A stretch of 64,000 nt of DNA from assembly GCA_001898505.1 (NCBI GenBank), contig MKTZ01000027.1:124001-188000 (forward strand). Direction: 5' to 3'. Below the pieces are notes generated by a model, which did no database searches, was not told where the DNA came from, and was given only the letters and a program-made list of their open reading frames with translations. Positions 33,624 to 41,053 of the stretch are shown one piece after another. This stretch comes from Sphingobacteriales bacterium 50-39. Its GTDB lineage: Bacteria; Bacteroidota; Bacteroidia; Chitinophagales; Chitinophagaceae. The translations under genes were made by a program, and so were the position numbers. Position 1 is the first letter of the stretch; every line of letters begins with the position of its first letter.

Positions 33624-34064
33624 ATGAATAGCAAAAAGAAATTATTCTTGGGTATTTTCCTTTTGATAACCGGGATGACCGTGACCGCCTTTGTCCGGCA
33701 GAGCGAACCCTGGACGACCGAACAGCTAATGGCGCCTGCTGACATGGCAGCCCGCATCAATAAAAAAGATGCATCCCTGCCCCTCCTTATTTGTATCGGT
33801 CCTTCGGGCATTATCAAAGGGTCTATCGAGGTGGGGCCTACGCGCGACAAGGAGAATTTAGATAAGCTCCGGAAACTGGTGAGCAAAGAGGACCGTAACC
33901 GGGAGATCGTCATTTATTGCGGCTGTTGCCCTTTTGAACATTGTCCCAATGTCCGACCGGCGTTTGTCTTGCTGATGGATATGCATTTTACGCATGCGAA
34001 ACTGCTCAATCTCTCGCACAATATCAAGACCGACTGGATCGACCATGGGTATCCTGTCAAATAA
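33624..34064 (+). CDS. Secreted rhodanese-like protein
   Basis: A 146-residue periplasmic protein with a signal peptide (FLGIFLLITGMTVTAFV) and a rhodanese-like fold. The active-site loop is altered: EIVIYCGCCPFEHCPNVRPA, with four Cys in ten residues instead of the CxxGxR loop. It may bind metal or transfer sulfur; neither is shown. It precedes the TonB receptor at 34749 on the same strand, with a degraded region between them. Confidence 0.75.
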   Translation: MNSKKKLFLGIFLLITGMTVTAFVRQSEPWTTEQLMAPADMAARINKKDASLPLLICIGPSGIIKGSIEVGPTRDKENLDKLRKLVSKEDRNREIVIYCGCCPFEHCPNVRPAFVLLMDMHFTHAKLLNLSHNIKTDWIDHGYPVK

Positions 34065-34748
34065 ACAGAATATCTACAGAATGGTCCGCTAGCTTTGGCA
34101 GCAAGTCTCTCTTGTTGAAAAGGCTACAACCATATTGGCTGCTTTTTTCCAACCTGGCGGTCGGTCTGGGTACATTGTCTCTTTGTGTCATCCGCCAGGT
34201 GATCCTGCCGACCCGCCGCAGGAAAGGTAACCTGCTATCCAGTCTTTTTGTTTTTTTTACCAGCGTTGTTGAACAGCTGATCGGATTTGGCGAGGCTGCG
34301 GGCCGTATGCTGCCGACTACCCGCCAGCCTTTTGCCGGGCGGGAAATACTTTTCAAGACATGGGTGTTCAGTCAAAAACAGCTGCGCCTTGTGGTGCTTA
34401 TCGCTACCTGGATATTATTTGTCCTGTCTTTTTTTGAAGGGGCAGGCTCACGGCTGTTGCCCGATGAGCATGTGGCTACCCGGCAGGAAGCAGGTGTAAA
34501 AGAACGGGAATCCCGGAAATACCGTCAGAACAGGCCTTTTGTCGCACGATGGGTCAGCACCGGCTGCATGCGGCTACCATCTTATGCTATTCCTCCTTCC
34601 CGATGGCGCGAGTCCGTGGTCAGTCATTGTGATGACCGATGGCTGACGCTATGTGTCCTTCGCATTTAATATACCGATGTTGCTCACTACACGTTTGTAA
34701 AGGCCTTCCCAACGGTCATTCTCACTTATTCAATCGTAAAATTCGTTT
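34065..34748 (+). pseudogene. 684-bp region with possible remnant of a UbiA-like membrane protein
   Basis: No intact gene. In one plus frame (about 34109-34450) two hydrophobic stretches are readable, LLLKRLQPYWLLFSNLAVGL and FKTWVFSQKQLRLVVLIATW, separated by out-of-place polar sequence. They resemble the start and a later helix of Bacteroidota UbiA-like membrane proteins of unknown function. There is no in-frame ATG after the end of the rhodanese-like gene, so this is probably a decayed gene. The last 280 bp before the TonB gene show nothing I can name. Confidence 0.3.
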
Positions 34749-36734
34749 ATGAAGCAATTCATCGGACTTCTCCTGCTGTTGTGCAGTAAGCCCGCCCTAT
34801 CACAAGATCATCCTACCCGTCCCATCTCCGATACGCTGAAACCTCCTATCGACACCCTTGAGAATGTAGTGATCTCCTCTTCCCGTACCAACCAGCGTCT
34901 CAAAAATATACCGCTGATCGTCCAGGTCGTCAATCGGGAGGATATCGAAGAAGGCATGGCGCAATCCCCCGCCAATATACGGGAACTGCTGACCGAGCTG
35001 TCTGGTACGCAGGTTCAGCAAACCTCGGCTGTCTCCGGCAATGCTGCTATCCGTCTGCAAGGTCTCGACGGCCGGTATACCCAATTGCTCAAGGATGGTT
35101 TCCCGCTATATGGCGGGTTCTCCGGGAGTCTCAGCATCCTGCAAGTACCGCCTCTCGACCTCCGCCAGGTAGAAGTTATCAAGGGGGCAGGCTCGGCGTT
35201 ATATGGAGGGGATGCAGTCGCGGGTATCATCAACCTGGTGAGCCGTACTCCGGACAGTCTATTGCACCTGGACGTCATTGCCAACCAGACGCAAAGGGGA
35301 GGCGCCGACCTGGCCGGCTATTACAGCCGTCGCAGTCAACATACCGGCCTTACGCTCATGGCTACTGCCAGCCGGCAGACGCCAGTCGATGTCAATAAGG
35401 ACGGGTTCACCGATATTGCACGCATTCGGCAGGGGACCATTGCACCGTCTTTTTTCTGGTATCCTGACGACAATACCACGATCCGTCTGGGTTTGAATGC
35501 CTCAGCCGAAGACCGCACCGGCGGGGATCTTCAGGCGGTGAGACATAGGGCCGACAGCCTGCACTCTTTTCTACAATCCAACCATACCGATCGCGACTAT
35601 TATCAGCTGTCGATCATTCGTAAAGGCAGGCGTCAGCAAACGATGACCTTTAAGAATTCTGTAGGTTATTTTTTCCGGCGGATCGAGCAAACCGCGGGTG
35701 AGCCCGCCAGGGGAGTTTTTGCCACGGGTTTTTCAGGCGGCCAGGTCTCCTCTTTTACGGAGGCCAGTTACGGCTTTCGTACCGTGGCTCATCAGGTGGT
35801 AGGAGGTATAAGTCTTGTTACCGACCGGTTCGATCCTTCCTATCCTCATCAGGGTCTCGGTTATACTCATACTACAGCTGGTGTATTTGCACAGGATGAC
35901 TGGAAGCTCAGTCAAAAGTTGACCTTTGAAGCCGGTGCTCGAGCCGATGCAGAACGTACCGTCTATTTCCTTCCCCGTCTGGCATTGCTGTACAAACCTG
36001 TCCGGGATATGCGTGTTCGTCTGGGGGGAGGGTTTGCCTATAAGCTTCCGACGGTGTTCAATGCCCAGGACGAAGAGGACGGTTATCAGCAGGTATATCC
36101 TATGGCTTCCGGCACCCGAGCGGAACGTTCTGCCAGCGCCAACCTGGCGATCAACTATTCCGGCACTCCTGGCGATGAGCTGCGCTTTGCTGCCGACGAG
36201 AACGTGTATTATACCCGGCTGAGCCATATGTTGATCCCCCTGACCGATAGTTTGCAACGGGGCTGGCTTTATTATGTGAATGCGCCGGGCGCCGTCGTTA
36301 GCTTTGGGTCCGAGACCAATGCCCGTCTGACGCTGGACGACCTGTCCTTTGCTGTCAGCTATACGTATACGCATACGCAGCGGCAATATCTCGCCGGGAA
36401 GCCGCCGCTGCCGCTGGCCCCTGAAAGCAGGCTTGCTTCTGTCCTGTCCTATGAGGCGGAGCCGCACTGGAAGGCGGGTGTCGATGCCTTTTTCACCGGT
36501 GGGCAATGGCTGGATAATGGGACCAGGACCCGTTCATTCTGGACCTTTGATCTTATGGTGCAATCTACCTGGGGGCACTGCTCCGTAATGCTGAATCTCG
36601 AGAATTTTACGGATACGCGTCAAAGCAGGTGGGGACCGCTGTATAGCGGCACCATGCAGGATCCGGTGTTCGGCCAGATATACGCCCCGCTGGAAGGCAG
36701 GATCATCAGTCTTGCTTTTAGGTACAGTAGATAG
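34749..36734 (+). CDS. TonB-dependent outer-membrane receptor (FecA/BtuB-like)
   Basis: A 661-residue outer-membrane transporter. Signal peptide to about residue 18 (SKPALSQ), a TonB-box-like segment (ENVVISSSRTNQ), plug domain (48-165, with IRLQGLDGRYTQLLKDGFPL and IKGAGSALYGGDAVAGIINL), and a 22-strand barrel ending in an aromatic-basic terminus (IISLAFRYSR). There is no carboxypeptidase-like N-terminal domain, so it is of the siderophore/cobalamin/metal class rather than SusC. Substrate unknown. It follows a degraded region, and the short gene at 36799 lies downstream. Confidence 0.92.
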   Translation: MKQFIGLLLLLCSKPALSQDHPTRPISDTLKPPIDTLENVVISSSRTNQRLKNIPLIVQVVNREDIEEGMAQSPANIRELLTELSGTQVQQTSAVSGNAAIRLQGLDGRYTQLLKDGFPLYGGFSGSLSILQVPPLDLRQVEVIKGAGSALYGGDAVAGIINLVSRTPDSLLHLDVIANQTQRGGADLAGYYSRRSQHTGLTLMATASRQTPVDVNKDGFTDIARIRQGTIAPSFFWYPDDNTTIRLGLNASAEDRTGGDLQAVRHRADSLHSFLQSNHTDRDYYQLSIIRKGRRQQTMTFKNSVGYFFRRIEQTAGEPARGVFATGFSGGQVSSFTEASYGFRTVAHQVVGGISLVTDRFDPSYPHQGLGYTHTTAGVFAQDDWKLSQKLTFEAGARADAERTVYFLPRLALLYKPVRDMRVRLGGGFAYKLPTVFNAQDEEDGYQQVYPMASGTRAERSASANLAINYSGTPGDELRFAADENVYYTRLSHMLIPLTDSLQRGWLYYVNAPGAVVSFGSETNARLTLDDLSFAVSYTYTHTQRQYLAGKPPLPLAPESRLASVLSYEAEPHWKAGVDAFFTGGQWLDNGTRTRSFWTFDLMVQSTWGHCSVMLNLENFTDTRQSRWGPLYSGTMQDPVFGQIYAPLEGRIISLAFRYSR

Positions 36735-36798
36735 ACTGCGGGAACATTATTTGCATTCATATCAATACAACCAATCTTAACTATAAAATGAATACCCT

Positions 36799-37035
36799 GT
36801 GGCAAATGACCTACTCGAAGACCTGCCCGTTTCAAAACTGCGTACTCTGCTTATTTCTGAAATTCAAGCCTTTATTCGGGGTATCGAATCGAAGACCCCT
36901 GTCGAAGAGCTGACCCGTAAAAGGGATTATATCCGTCATGTTATGGAAGTACTGTCAGTGAAAGAGAATGTTGAATTCGAGGAGATAGTGGGGCGGTATT
37001 TTCACAATTATCATCAGAAGTTTTCCCCAGAATGA
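36799..37035 (+). CDS. Small helical hypothetical protein (GTG start)
   Basis: A 78-residue, highly charged, helical protein (VSKLRTLLISEIQAFIRGIE; ELTRKRDYIRHVMEVLSVKE). The GTG at 36799 is the only usable start: an in-frame TAA lies five codons upstream and the nearby ATG at 36788 is out of frame. A good terminator follows at 37119-37147. Spacing of 64 bp after the TonB receptor allows co-transcription. Function unknown. Confidence 0.65.
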   Translation: MANDLLEDLPVSKLRTLLISEIQAFIRGIESKTPVEELTRKRDYIRHVMEVLSVKENVEFEEIVGRYFHNYHQKFSPE

Positions 37036-37118
37036 TGAAGGCGGGGCGGGGAAAAAAATAATCTAACGTCTGTATTCAGAATAAGGATAAGGTTTAAAGG
37101 CTATGGAGCTGACTAGTA

Positions 37119-37147
37119 AGCCCGTCAGAAATGACGGGCTATTTTTT
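37119..37147 (+). terminator. Rho-independent terminator
   Basis: AGCCCGTCA-GAAA-TGACGGGCT, 9-bp perfect stem, followed by ATTTTTT. It ends the transcript of the 36799 gene and probably the TonB receptor. Confidence 0.85.
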
Positions 37148-37293
37148 GGTGAGCATCATGGCCCGGCAATTGCTATCGTTATCGTAGGCTTTTAATAGGA
37201 TATTGGATTTTAGCAACGGCCCGGATTTCTATCTGGGCTTCTTTGTTTTCGGCCCTTTGTCTCTTCTGGCAACCAACCCGTAGTTAGGTTTTG

Positions 37294-37743
37294 TCAGACC
37301 TTTACTTTTTCCGGCTGTCCTTTCCCGGATGTGATCAGCTTTGCAAGGCTGCCGGAGATATAATAACCCCAGGCGTTGGAACAATCCTTATAGCACTCAA
37401 TGTCCGGAACCAGACCTATGTGTGTAAATGTAAGCCGCGTCTTATCTCCATGAGCAGAGATGTCGAATACCAACCGGGTATCATTCCATTCCTCCTTATT
37501 TTCAAGGAAGCTGAGCCGGCTCTCGGTTATAAGCCATACTATCTTCTTGTCCGGGACAACCTCGATCAACTTTTGTTTCGAATAATGAACGTCCTCGAAC
37601 TGGACGGTAAATTCGTCGTTGAGCGCCTTTGTTTTCCCCTTCAAATCTTCCGTCCACCATTGCGTGACATTACATACAGCATTGAATACTTCGTGTGCTG
37701 ACTGGTCGACATCGACCGTGATAGTTAAGTTTTTGTTGTTCAT
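37294..37743 (-). CDS. SRPBCC/AHSA1-like domain protein
   Basis: A 149-residue START/Bet v1-like fold protein, as in activator-of-Hsp90-homologue-like (AHSA1) proteins. It has the N-terminal TITVDVDQSAHEVFNAVCNV, the WWTEDLKG loop, and a C-terminal helix (CSNAWGYYISGSLAKLI). Such proteins bind hydrophobic ligands; no ligand can be named. It follows the atypical SDR gene by 13 bp and forms an operon with it. Confidence 0.85.
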   Translation of the reverse strand: MNNKNLTITVDVDQSAHEVFNAVCNVTQWWTEDLKGKTKALNDEFTVQFEDVHYSKQKLIEVVPDKKIVWLITESRLSFLENKEEWNDTRLVFDISAHGDKTRLTFTHIGLVPDIECYKDCSNAWGYYISGSLAKLITSGKGQPEKVKV

Positions 37744-37756
37744 ATGTATTATTTTT

Positions 37757-38548
37757 TTAAACGATGATCATTCCGGCAGTGAGGTTAACGACAGTTCCCG
37801 TGAGAGCGCTACCTTCCTCGGAGGCGGCAAAGACAGCAGTGTCGGTGAGTTCTTTGAGCCTTGTCAGGAGCTTGCGGTGCGTCATGTCTTCCATAAAGGA
37901 ATGGAACTGTTCGAAGGTTATTCCATGCGCCTTGCCTTGTATCTGCCATACCTCCTCGATCAGCGAGGTCTCGGGTATGCCCGTGGTGAGCAGACAAACC
38001 GACCGTACCCCTTTTTGCCCGTATTCGACCGAGAGCGACCGGCATAATCCTTCCATAGCTGCCCAGGCCGACACCATCCCGCCTACGAAAGGAGGGCTTT
38101 TCCGGCCGGCGTCGGGCGTCTGCATGATGATCACGCCATGGCCTTGTACCGTCATGCGGCGGCCTGCTGCTTTGGAGGTGATGAAATGCGACTGCATATA
38201 GGTTGTGATGGGAAGCAGGAAGCTTTCTACCGACAGATCCGTGAGCGCTATTCCCTGAATGCCTTTTTGAGGGATGCCGATGGCATTGAAGGAAATGTCG
38301 ATTTTGCCGGCTGCCCGGACCGTCTCGTCCATGTGTTTTTCGACTGCCTGTTCGTCCAATGCGTCGAGCACGGCTGTTTGTATGGATCCGTCTTTGGAGG
38401 ATATATCCTCGGCTATGGCTTTCAGCTTTGCGGATGTCCGGCCTGTCAAAAACACTTTGGCGCCCTCGCGGGCAAAGGCTTTTGCGATGGCGCTGCCTAT
38501 GTTGCCATCTCCGTAGACAACGGCCACTTTATTCTCCAGTCTTTTCAT
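37757..38548 (-). CDS. Atypical short-chain dehydrogenase-like protein
   Basis: A 263-residue Rossmann-fold protein of the SDR superfamily. The glycine motif is changed to VVYGDGNIGSAIA, and the NNAG position reads FNAIG. The catalytic Tyr-x3-Lys is not visible: the matching stretch is GMVSAWAAMEGLCRSLSVEY. It may therefore be inactive as a reductase or belong to a divergent SDR group. Residue NADP-type Arg is present in FLTGRTSAKL. It is the first gene of a two-gene operon with the SRPBCC protein. Confidence 0.8.
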   Translation of the reverse strand: MKRLENKVAVVYGDGNIGSAIAKAFAREGAKVFLTGRTSAKLKAIAEDISSKDGSIQTAVLDALDEQAVEKHMDETVRAAGKIDISFNAIGIPQKGIQGIALTDLSVESFLLPITTYMQSHFITSKAAGRRMTVQGHGVIIMQTPDAGRKSPPFVGGMVSAWAAMEGLCRSLSVEYGQKGVRSVCLLTTGIPETSLIEEVWQIQGKAHGITFEQFHSFMEDMTHRKLLTRLKELTDTAVFAASEEGSALTGTVVNLTAGMIIV

Positions 38549-38717
38549 TTTTATTTTGTTTTTAGTGAATTGATCTTTATCCGGATCAAAGCTATTTTTT
38601 AAAATAAAAATTTTCGGGGTGTGAAATAGACTTTATAGCGGGCCGAATTGGACAGGGGTTGCCGGGGCGATCTGACGCCGGGAGGGAGGAGGGATATCTT
38701 TTGTCAGGTGGGAGGGA

Positions 38718-39204
38718 TCAAAGCTGGTTCAGGTCGGAGAGCTTCAGCCAGCCCTTAGTGGTTTTCTTTCCAAAGTACGTGCACCAGGCCCAGCCCTGTT
38801 CTATTCTGTCGATACAAACAAAATTGTCTTTCAATAGATAGGACCTTAGGCGCATGGTGTCGGATCTGTCATTGTAGAAATATGCCTTTGCCGCAGTCAC
38901 GTACCTGATCTGTGTCCAGGCTTGTTTTTTTTCGAGTGCAAAGCTGACGGGGTCGTTGGCAATAGGTTGTGACAGCAAATTTCCGCCCCGTGGCTGTGCC
39001 TTCGATGTAGAAGATACAGGAGAACCTGGGATTGTGAGTCGTTTCGTCCATGCCGGTGTAATCCTCGAAATAGCCCGTGACTTTTTTTGTGGCGCTGTCA
39101 TAGGAGAGCCTGAGCCCTATGTCATAATCACCTGAGATCGGGTGTTGTCCAAATGAAACTACGGCAGAAAGGCTCGTGATCAGTGTTGTCAGGATTTTTT
39201 TCAT
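38718..39204 (-). pseudogene. Secreted SH3-like domain protein with internal frameshift
   Basis: Two overlapping minus frames make up one gene. The first (from 39204) gives a signal peptide (KKILTTLITSLSAVVSFGQ) and a beta-rich domain to FYIEGTATGRKFAV. The second frame supplies the C-terminus, with DPVSFALEKKQAW and a bacterial SH3-like domain (AKAYFYNDRSDTMRLRSYLL, then GWLKLSDLNQL) to 38718. The switch lies between about 38945 and 38995. It is either a real frameshift mutation or a sequencing error. The start codon overlaps the thioesterase stop (ATGA), so it is the third gene of a VOC-thioesterase-SH3 operon. Confidence 0.75.
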
Positions 39205-39629
39205 AAACTCTCAACCATGGGGAATGAGTCAAATATGTCGGTAACAATCTTTGGCATAGGGGACAACAGCTTCCGCTGCCGGGTATCGATCCATGCGCCG
39301 TCCACGGTCAGGATGGCGCAGCATTTATCATCTGTGGATGTGAAGTCGTGTTGGATCGTCCACCGGGAGGCGTCGTCATTGCGTTTGGCCAGCCTGGTAT
39401 GAATGGTGATCGTATCGGACAGACGGATCTCTTTTTTAAATACACATTCTTCACGGAATAATATCGGTCCGAAATGTTGCTCCTGCATTAATTTTAGGGT
39501 GAGCCCCAGACTTTCGATGATCTCTATACGTTGCTGGGCGCCAAAATCATAATAGGCGCTGTGTCGCATGTGAAAATTAGGGTCGATGTCTGACCAGCGA
39601 ATGGAAATGATCTTGCTGAACGATGTCAT
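39201..39629 (-). CDS. Acyl-CoA thioesterase, 4HBT hotdog family
   Basis: A 142-residue hotdog-fold enzyme. The 4HBT-type N-terminus ISIRWSDIDPNFHMRHSAYY carries the catalytic Asp (SDIDPNFHM), followed by the long helix region (QQRIEIIESLGLTLKLMQEQ). It hydrolyses acyl-CoA thioesters; chain specificity is not readable. It lies 6 bp after the VOC gene and overlaps the frameshifted SH3 gene by 4 bp. Confidence 0.87.
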   Translation of the reverse strand: MTSFSKIISIRWSDIDPNFHMRHSAYYDFGAQQRIEIIESLGLTLKLMQEQHFGPILFREECVFKKEIRLSDTITIHTRLAKRNDDASRWTIQHDFTSTDDKCCAILTVDGAWIDTRQRKLLSPMPKIVTDIFDSFPMVESL

Positions 39630-39635
39630 GCTTTT

Positions 39636-40001
39636 TTATTTAAAAAATTCTCCAAAGTGCCAGAGGATGCCGGATGGGTCATGGACGAAACATTCTCTAC
39701 CCCAATCATATGTCCGGATAGGGGTCAGCCTTACGTCTTCGTATTTAGAAGGAAGGTCCAGGGCTACCAGCTCGTTCCAAAAGCGGGTCACGTCCTCCAC
39801 TTCCATAAAGACCATGGTATTGTCTATCCAGTCTTTGACATCGGCATCCTGCAGATAAAATCCCAGGCCATCCGAGTTGAAATAGGACATGGCGGATGTC
39901 AGGGTACTCTCCTGAAATCCCAGGTCACGATAGAAGCTTCGTGAAAGTGCAAAGTCTCTGGCTCCGATGAATGGTCGAATGGATCTCCCTTTATGTTCCA
40001 T
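39636..40001 (-). CDS. VOC-superfamily (glyoxalase/bleomycin-resistance-like) protein
   Basis: A 121-residue protein with the paired beta-alpha-beta-beta-beta modules of the VOC fold: PFIGARDFALSRSFYRDLGF, then VFMEVEDVTRFWNELVALDL and the typical C-terminal CFVHDPSGILWHFGEF. The last Glu could be a metal ligand. Members act as lyases, dioxygenases or drug-binding proteins; substrate unknown. It is the first gene of the thioesterase operon. Confidence 0.87.
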   Translation of the reverse strand: MEHKGRSIRPFIGARDFALSRSFYRDLGFQESTLTSAMSYFNSDGLGFYLQDADVKDWIDNTMVFMEVEDVTRFWNELVALDLPSKYEDVRLTPIRTYDWGRECFVHDPSGILWHFGEFFK

Positions 40002-40045
40002 TTTTACTCTTATTGGCTAAAAATAATAAATTCTGCGGCTCCTAT

Positions 40046-40073
40046 AAAAAAAGCCTCGCGAAATGCGAGGCTT
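40046..40073 (-). terminator. Rho-independent terminator of the 40095 gene
   Basis: AAGCCTCGC-GAAAT-GCGAGGCTT, 9-bp perfect stem; on the minus strand it is followed by a run of T (plus-strand A tract at 40046-40052). Confidence 0.85.
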
Positions 40074-40094
40074 TCTGTCAATATTACTGCAGGA

Positions 40095-40412
40095 TCAATG
40101 AGTGTCCTGGTACAGGCGGAAATACAATGCTTTTCTCAGTGAGACATAAGCTGCTTTCAAGTCAGCCTCGGCCTGACCTTTATGACCGCCGAAATCATCG
40201 GGGGCGTTGTGCAAGGCTTCCATGGATTTTTCGATGTCATGCATGGCCCTTGTGATATTGGGGTGTTTGGCTTCCTCACCCCTCATAAGCTGTGCTTCGT
40301 TGGGAGCGGGTGGACGATTGCCAATGATCACATCGATACTAATTCTTGCTTGTGCATGTGAAACGGTTGCAGCAAGCATCAGGATGCAAGAGAAGATCAG
40401 GACTTTTTTCAT
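40095..40412 (-). CDS. Small secreted helical protein of unknown function
   Basis: A 105-residue protein with a signal peptide (FSCILMLAATVSHAQA). The mature part is helical: KHPNITRAMHDIEKSMEALH and KGQAEADLKAAYVSLRKALY, with conserved-looking His and Asp residues. It is a single-gene transcript with a strong terminator. I have seen similar small periplasmic proteins in this family of bacteria but know no function. Confidence 0.75.
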   Translation of the reverse strand: MKKVLIFSCILMLAATVSHAQARISIDVIIGNRPPAPNEAQLMRGEEAKHPNITRAMHDIEKSMEALHNAPDDFGGHKGQAEADLKAAYVSLRKALYFRLYQDTH

Positions 40413-40537
40413 AATTTTTCAAATTGTTAAGAATCGGATTTTGTGTTCGACAAGAACCGAGACATAACGTTTAATCCTTATGAAAAATTAATTCAGATGC
40501 TTAATGGGTTTGTTATTAATTGGTTAAGGAGGGTTTG

Positions 40538-41053
40538 TCAATCGCGTAAAAAAGTGTAGGAAAGCATGCCAGCCGGAGTGGGCAGCCCGTAGAGTGTCAT
40601 CGTATCACCGGCAACTTTCATGGACATCCCATCATATACCGACAGTACCTGTCCATTGGTCCCCAGCTGATAGAGCGTGAACTGGCTAAATATACCCGTG
40701 GTCTTGAAGCCATCCAGTTGCAACGTGGGATAGTAGTCAGAAGCTGAATTCCTGACGAGGGTGTAGGAGCCTTGTGAGACGATCTTATTATCCAGCCTGG
40801 AAATGAAGGTGCGATCGTCGTTCAAGGTCAGCAGGACGGATGAATCCCTCGCCGGCCGTATATCTTTTGGGTTAGGGCCTATGTCCGGGTGTTCTGCCAT
40901 CAGCAACCAGTTTCCGATGGGGCCTGATCCATGGGTAAAACCGGAGCCCGACGTGCATTTTATCCTGATCGTTGCATCGGCGTGCAACAAATCCTCCCAT
41001 GACCTGTCTTTAGGGCGTATTCCCACCAACACATCTAAAATCCTGGATACCAT
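40538..41053 (-). CDS. Lipocalin-like beta-barrel protein, N-terminus uncertain
   Basis: From about residue 45 on, the 171-codon frame encodes a compact beta-sheet protein: GPIGNWLLMAEHPDIGPNPK, LLTLNDDRTFISRLDNK and GDTMTLYGLPTPAGMLSYTF, as in the secreted lipocalin-like or META-like proteins of Bacteroidota. The expected signal peptide or lipobox is not found in any frame upstream. The N-terminal 40 residues look non-native, and the only ATG (41053) overlaps the divergent permease start. It may have lost its 5' end. No function is assigned. Confidence 0.5.
   Translation of the reverse strand: MVSRILDVLVGIRPKDRSWEDLLHADATIRIKCTSGSGFTHGSGPIGNWLLMAEHPDIGPNPKDIRPARDSSVLLTLNDDRTFISRLDNKIVSQGSYTLVRNSASDYYPTLQLDGFKTTGIFSQFTLYQLGTNGQVLSVYDGMSMKVAGDTMTLYGLPTPAGMLSYTFLRD

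Noticed and set aside
33941-34669. A 242-codon plus-strand frame overlapping the secreted rhodanese-like gene
   Set aside because: Its only start is inside another gene in a different frame. Only the part from about 34109 looks protein-like, and it is reported as a possible remnant.
34480-34748. Leader of the TonB receptor considered as a cobalamin riboswitch
   Set aside because: A GGGAATC-like stretch and some pairing are visible, but the conserved B12-box and core elements cannot be matched. A covariance-model search would decide; no hit would confirm rejection.
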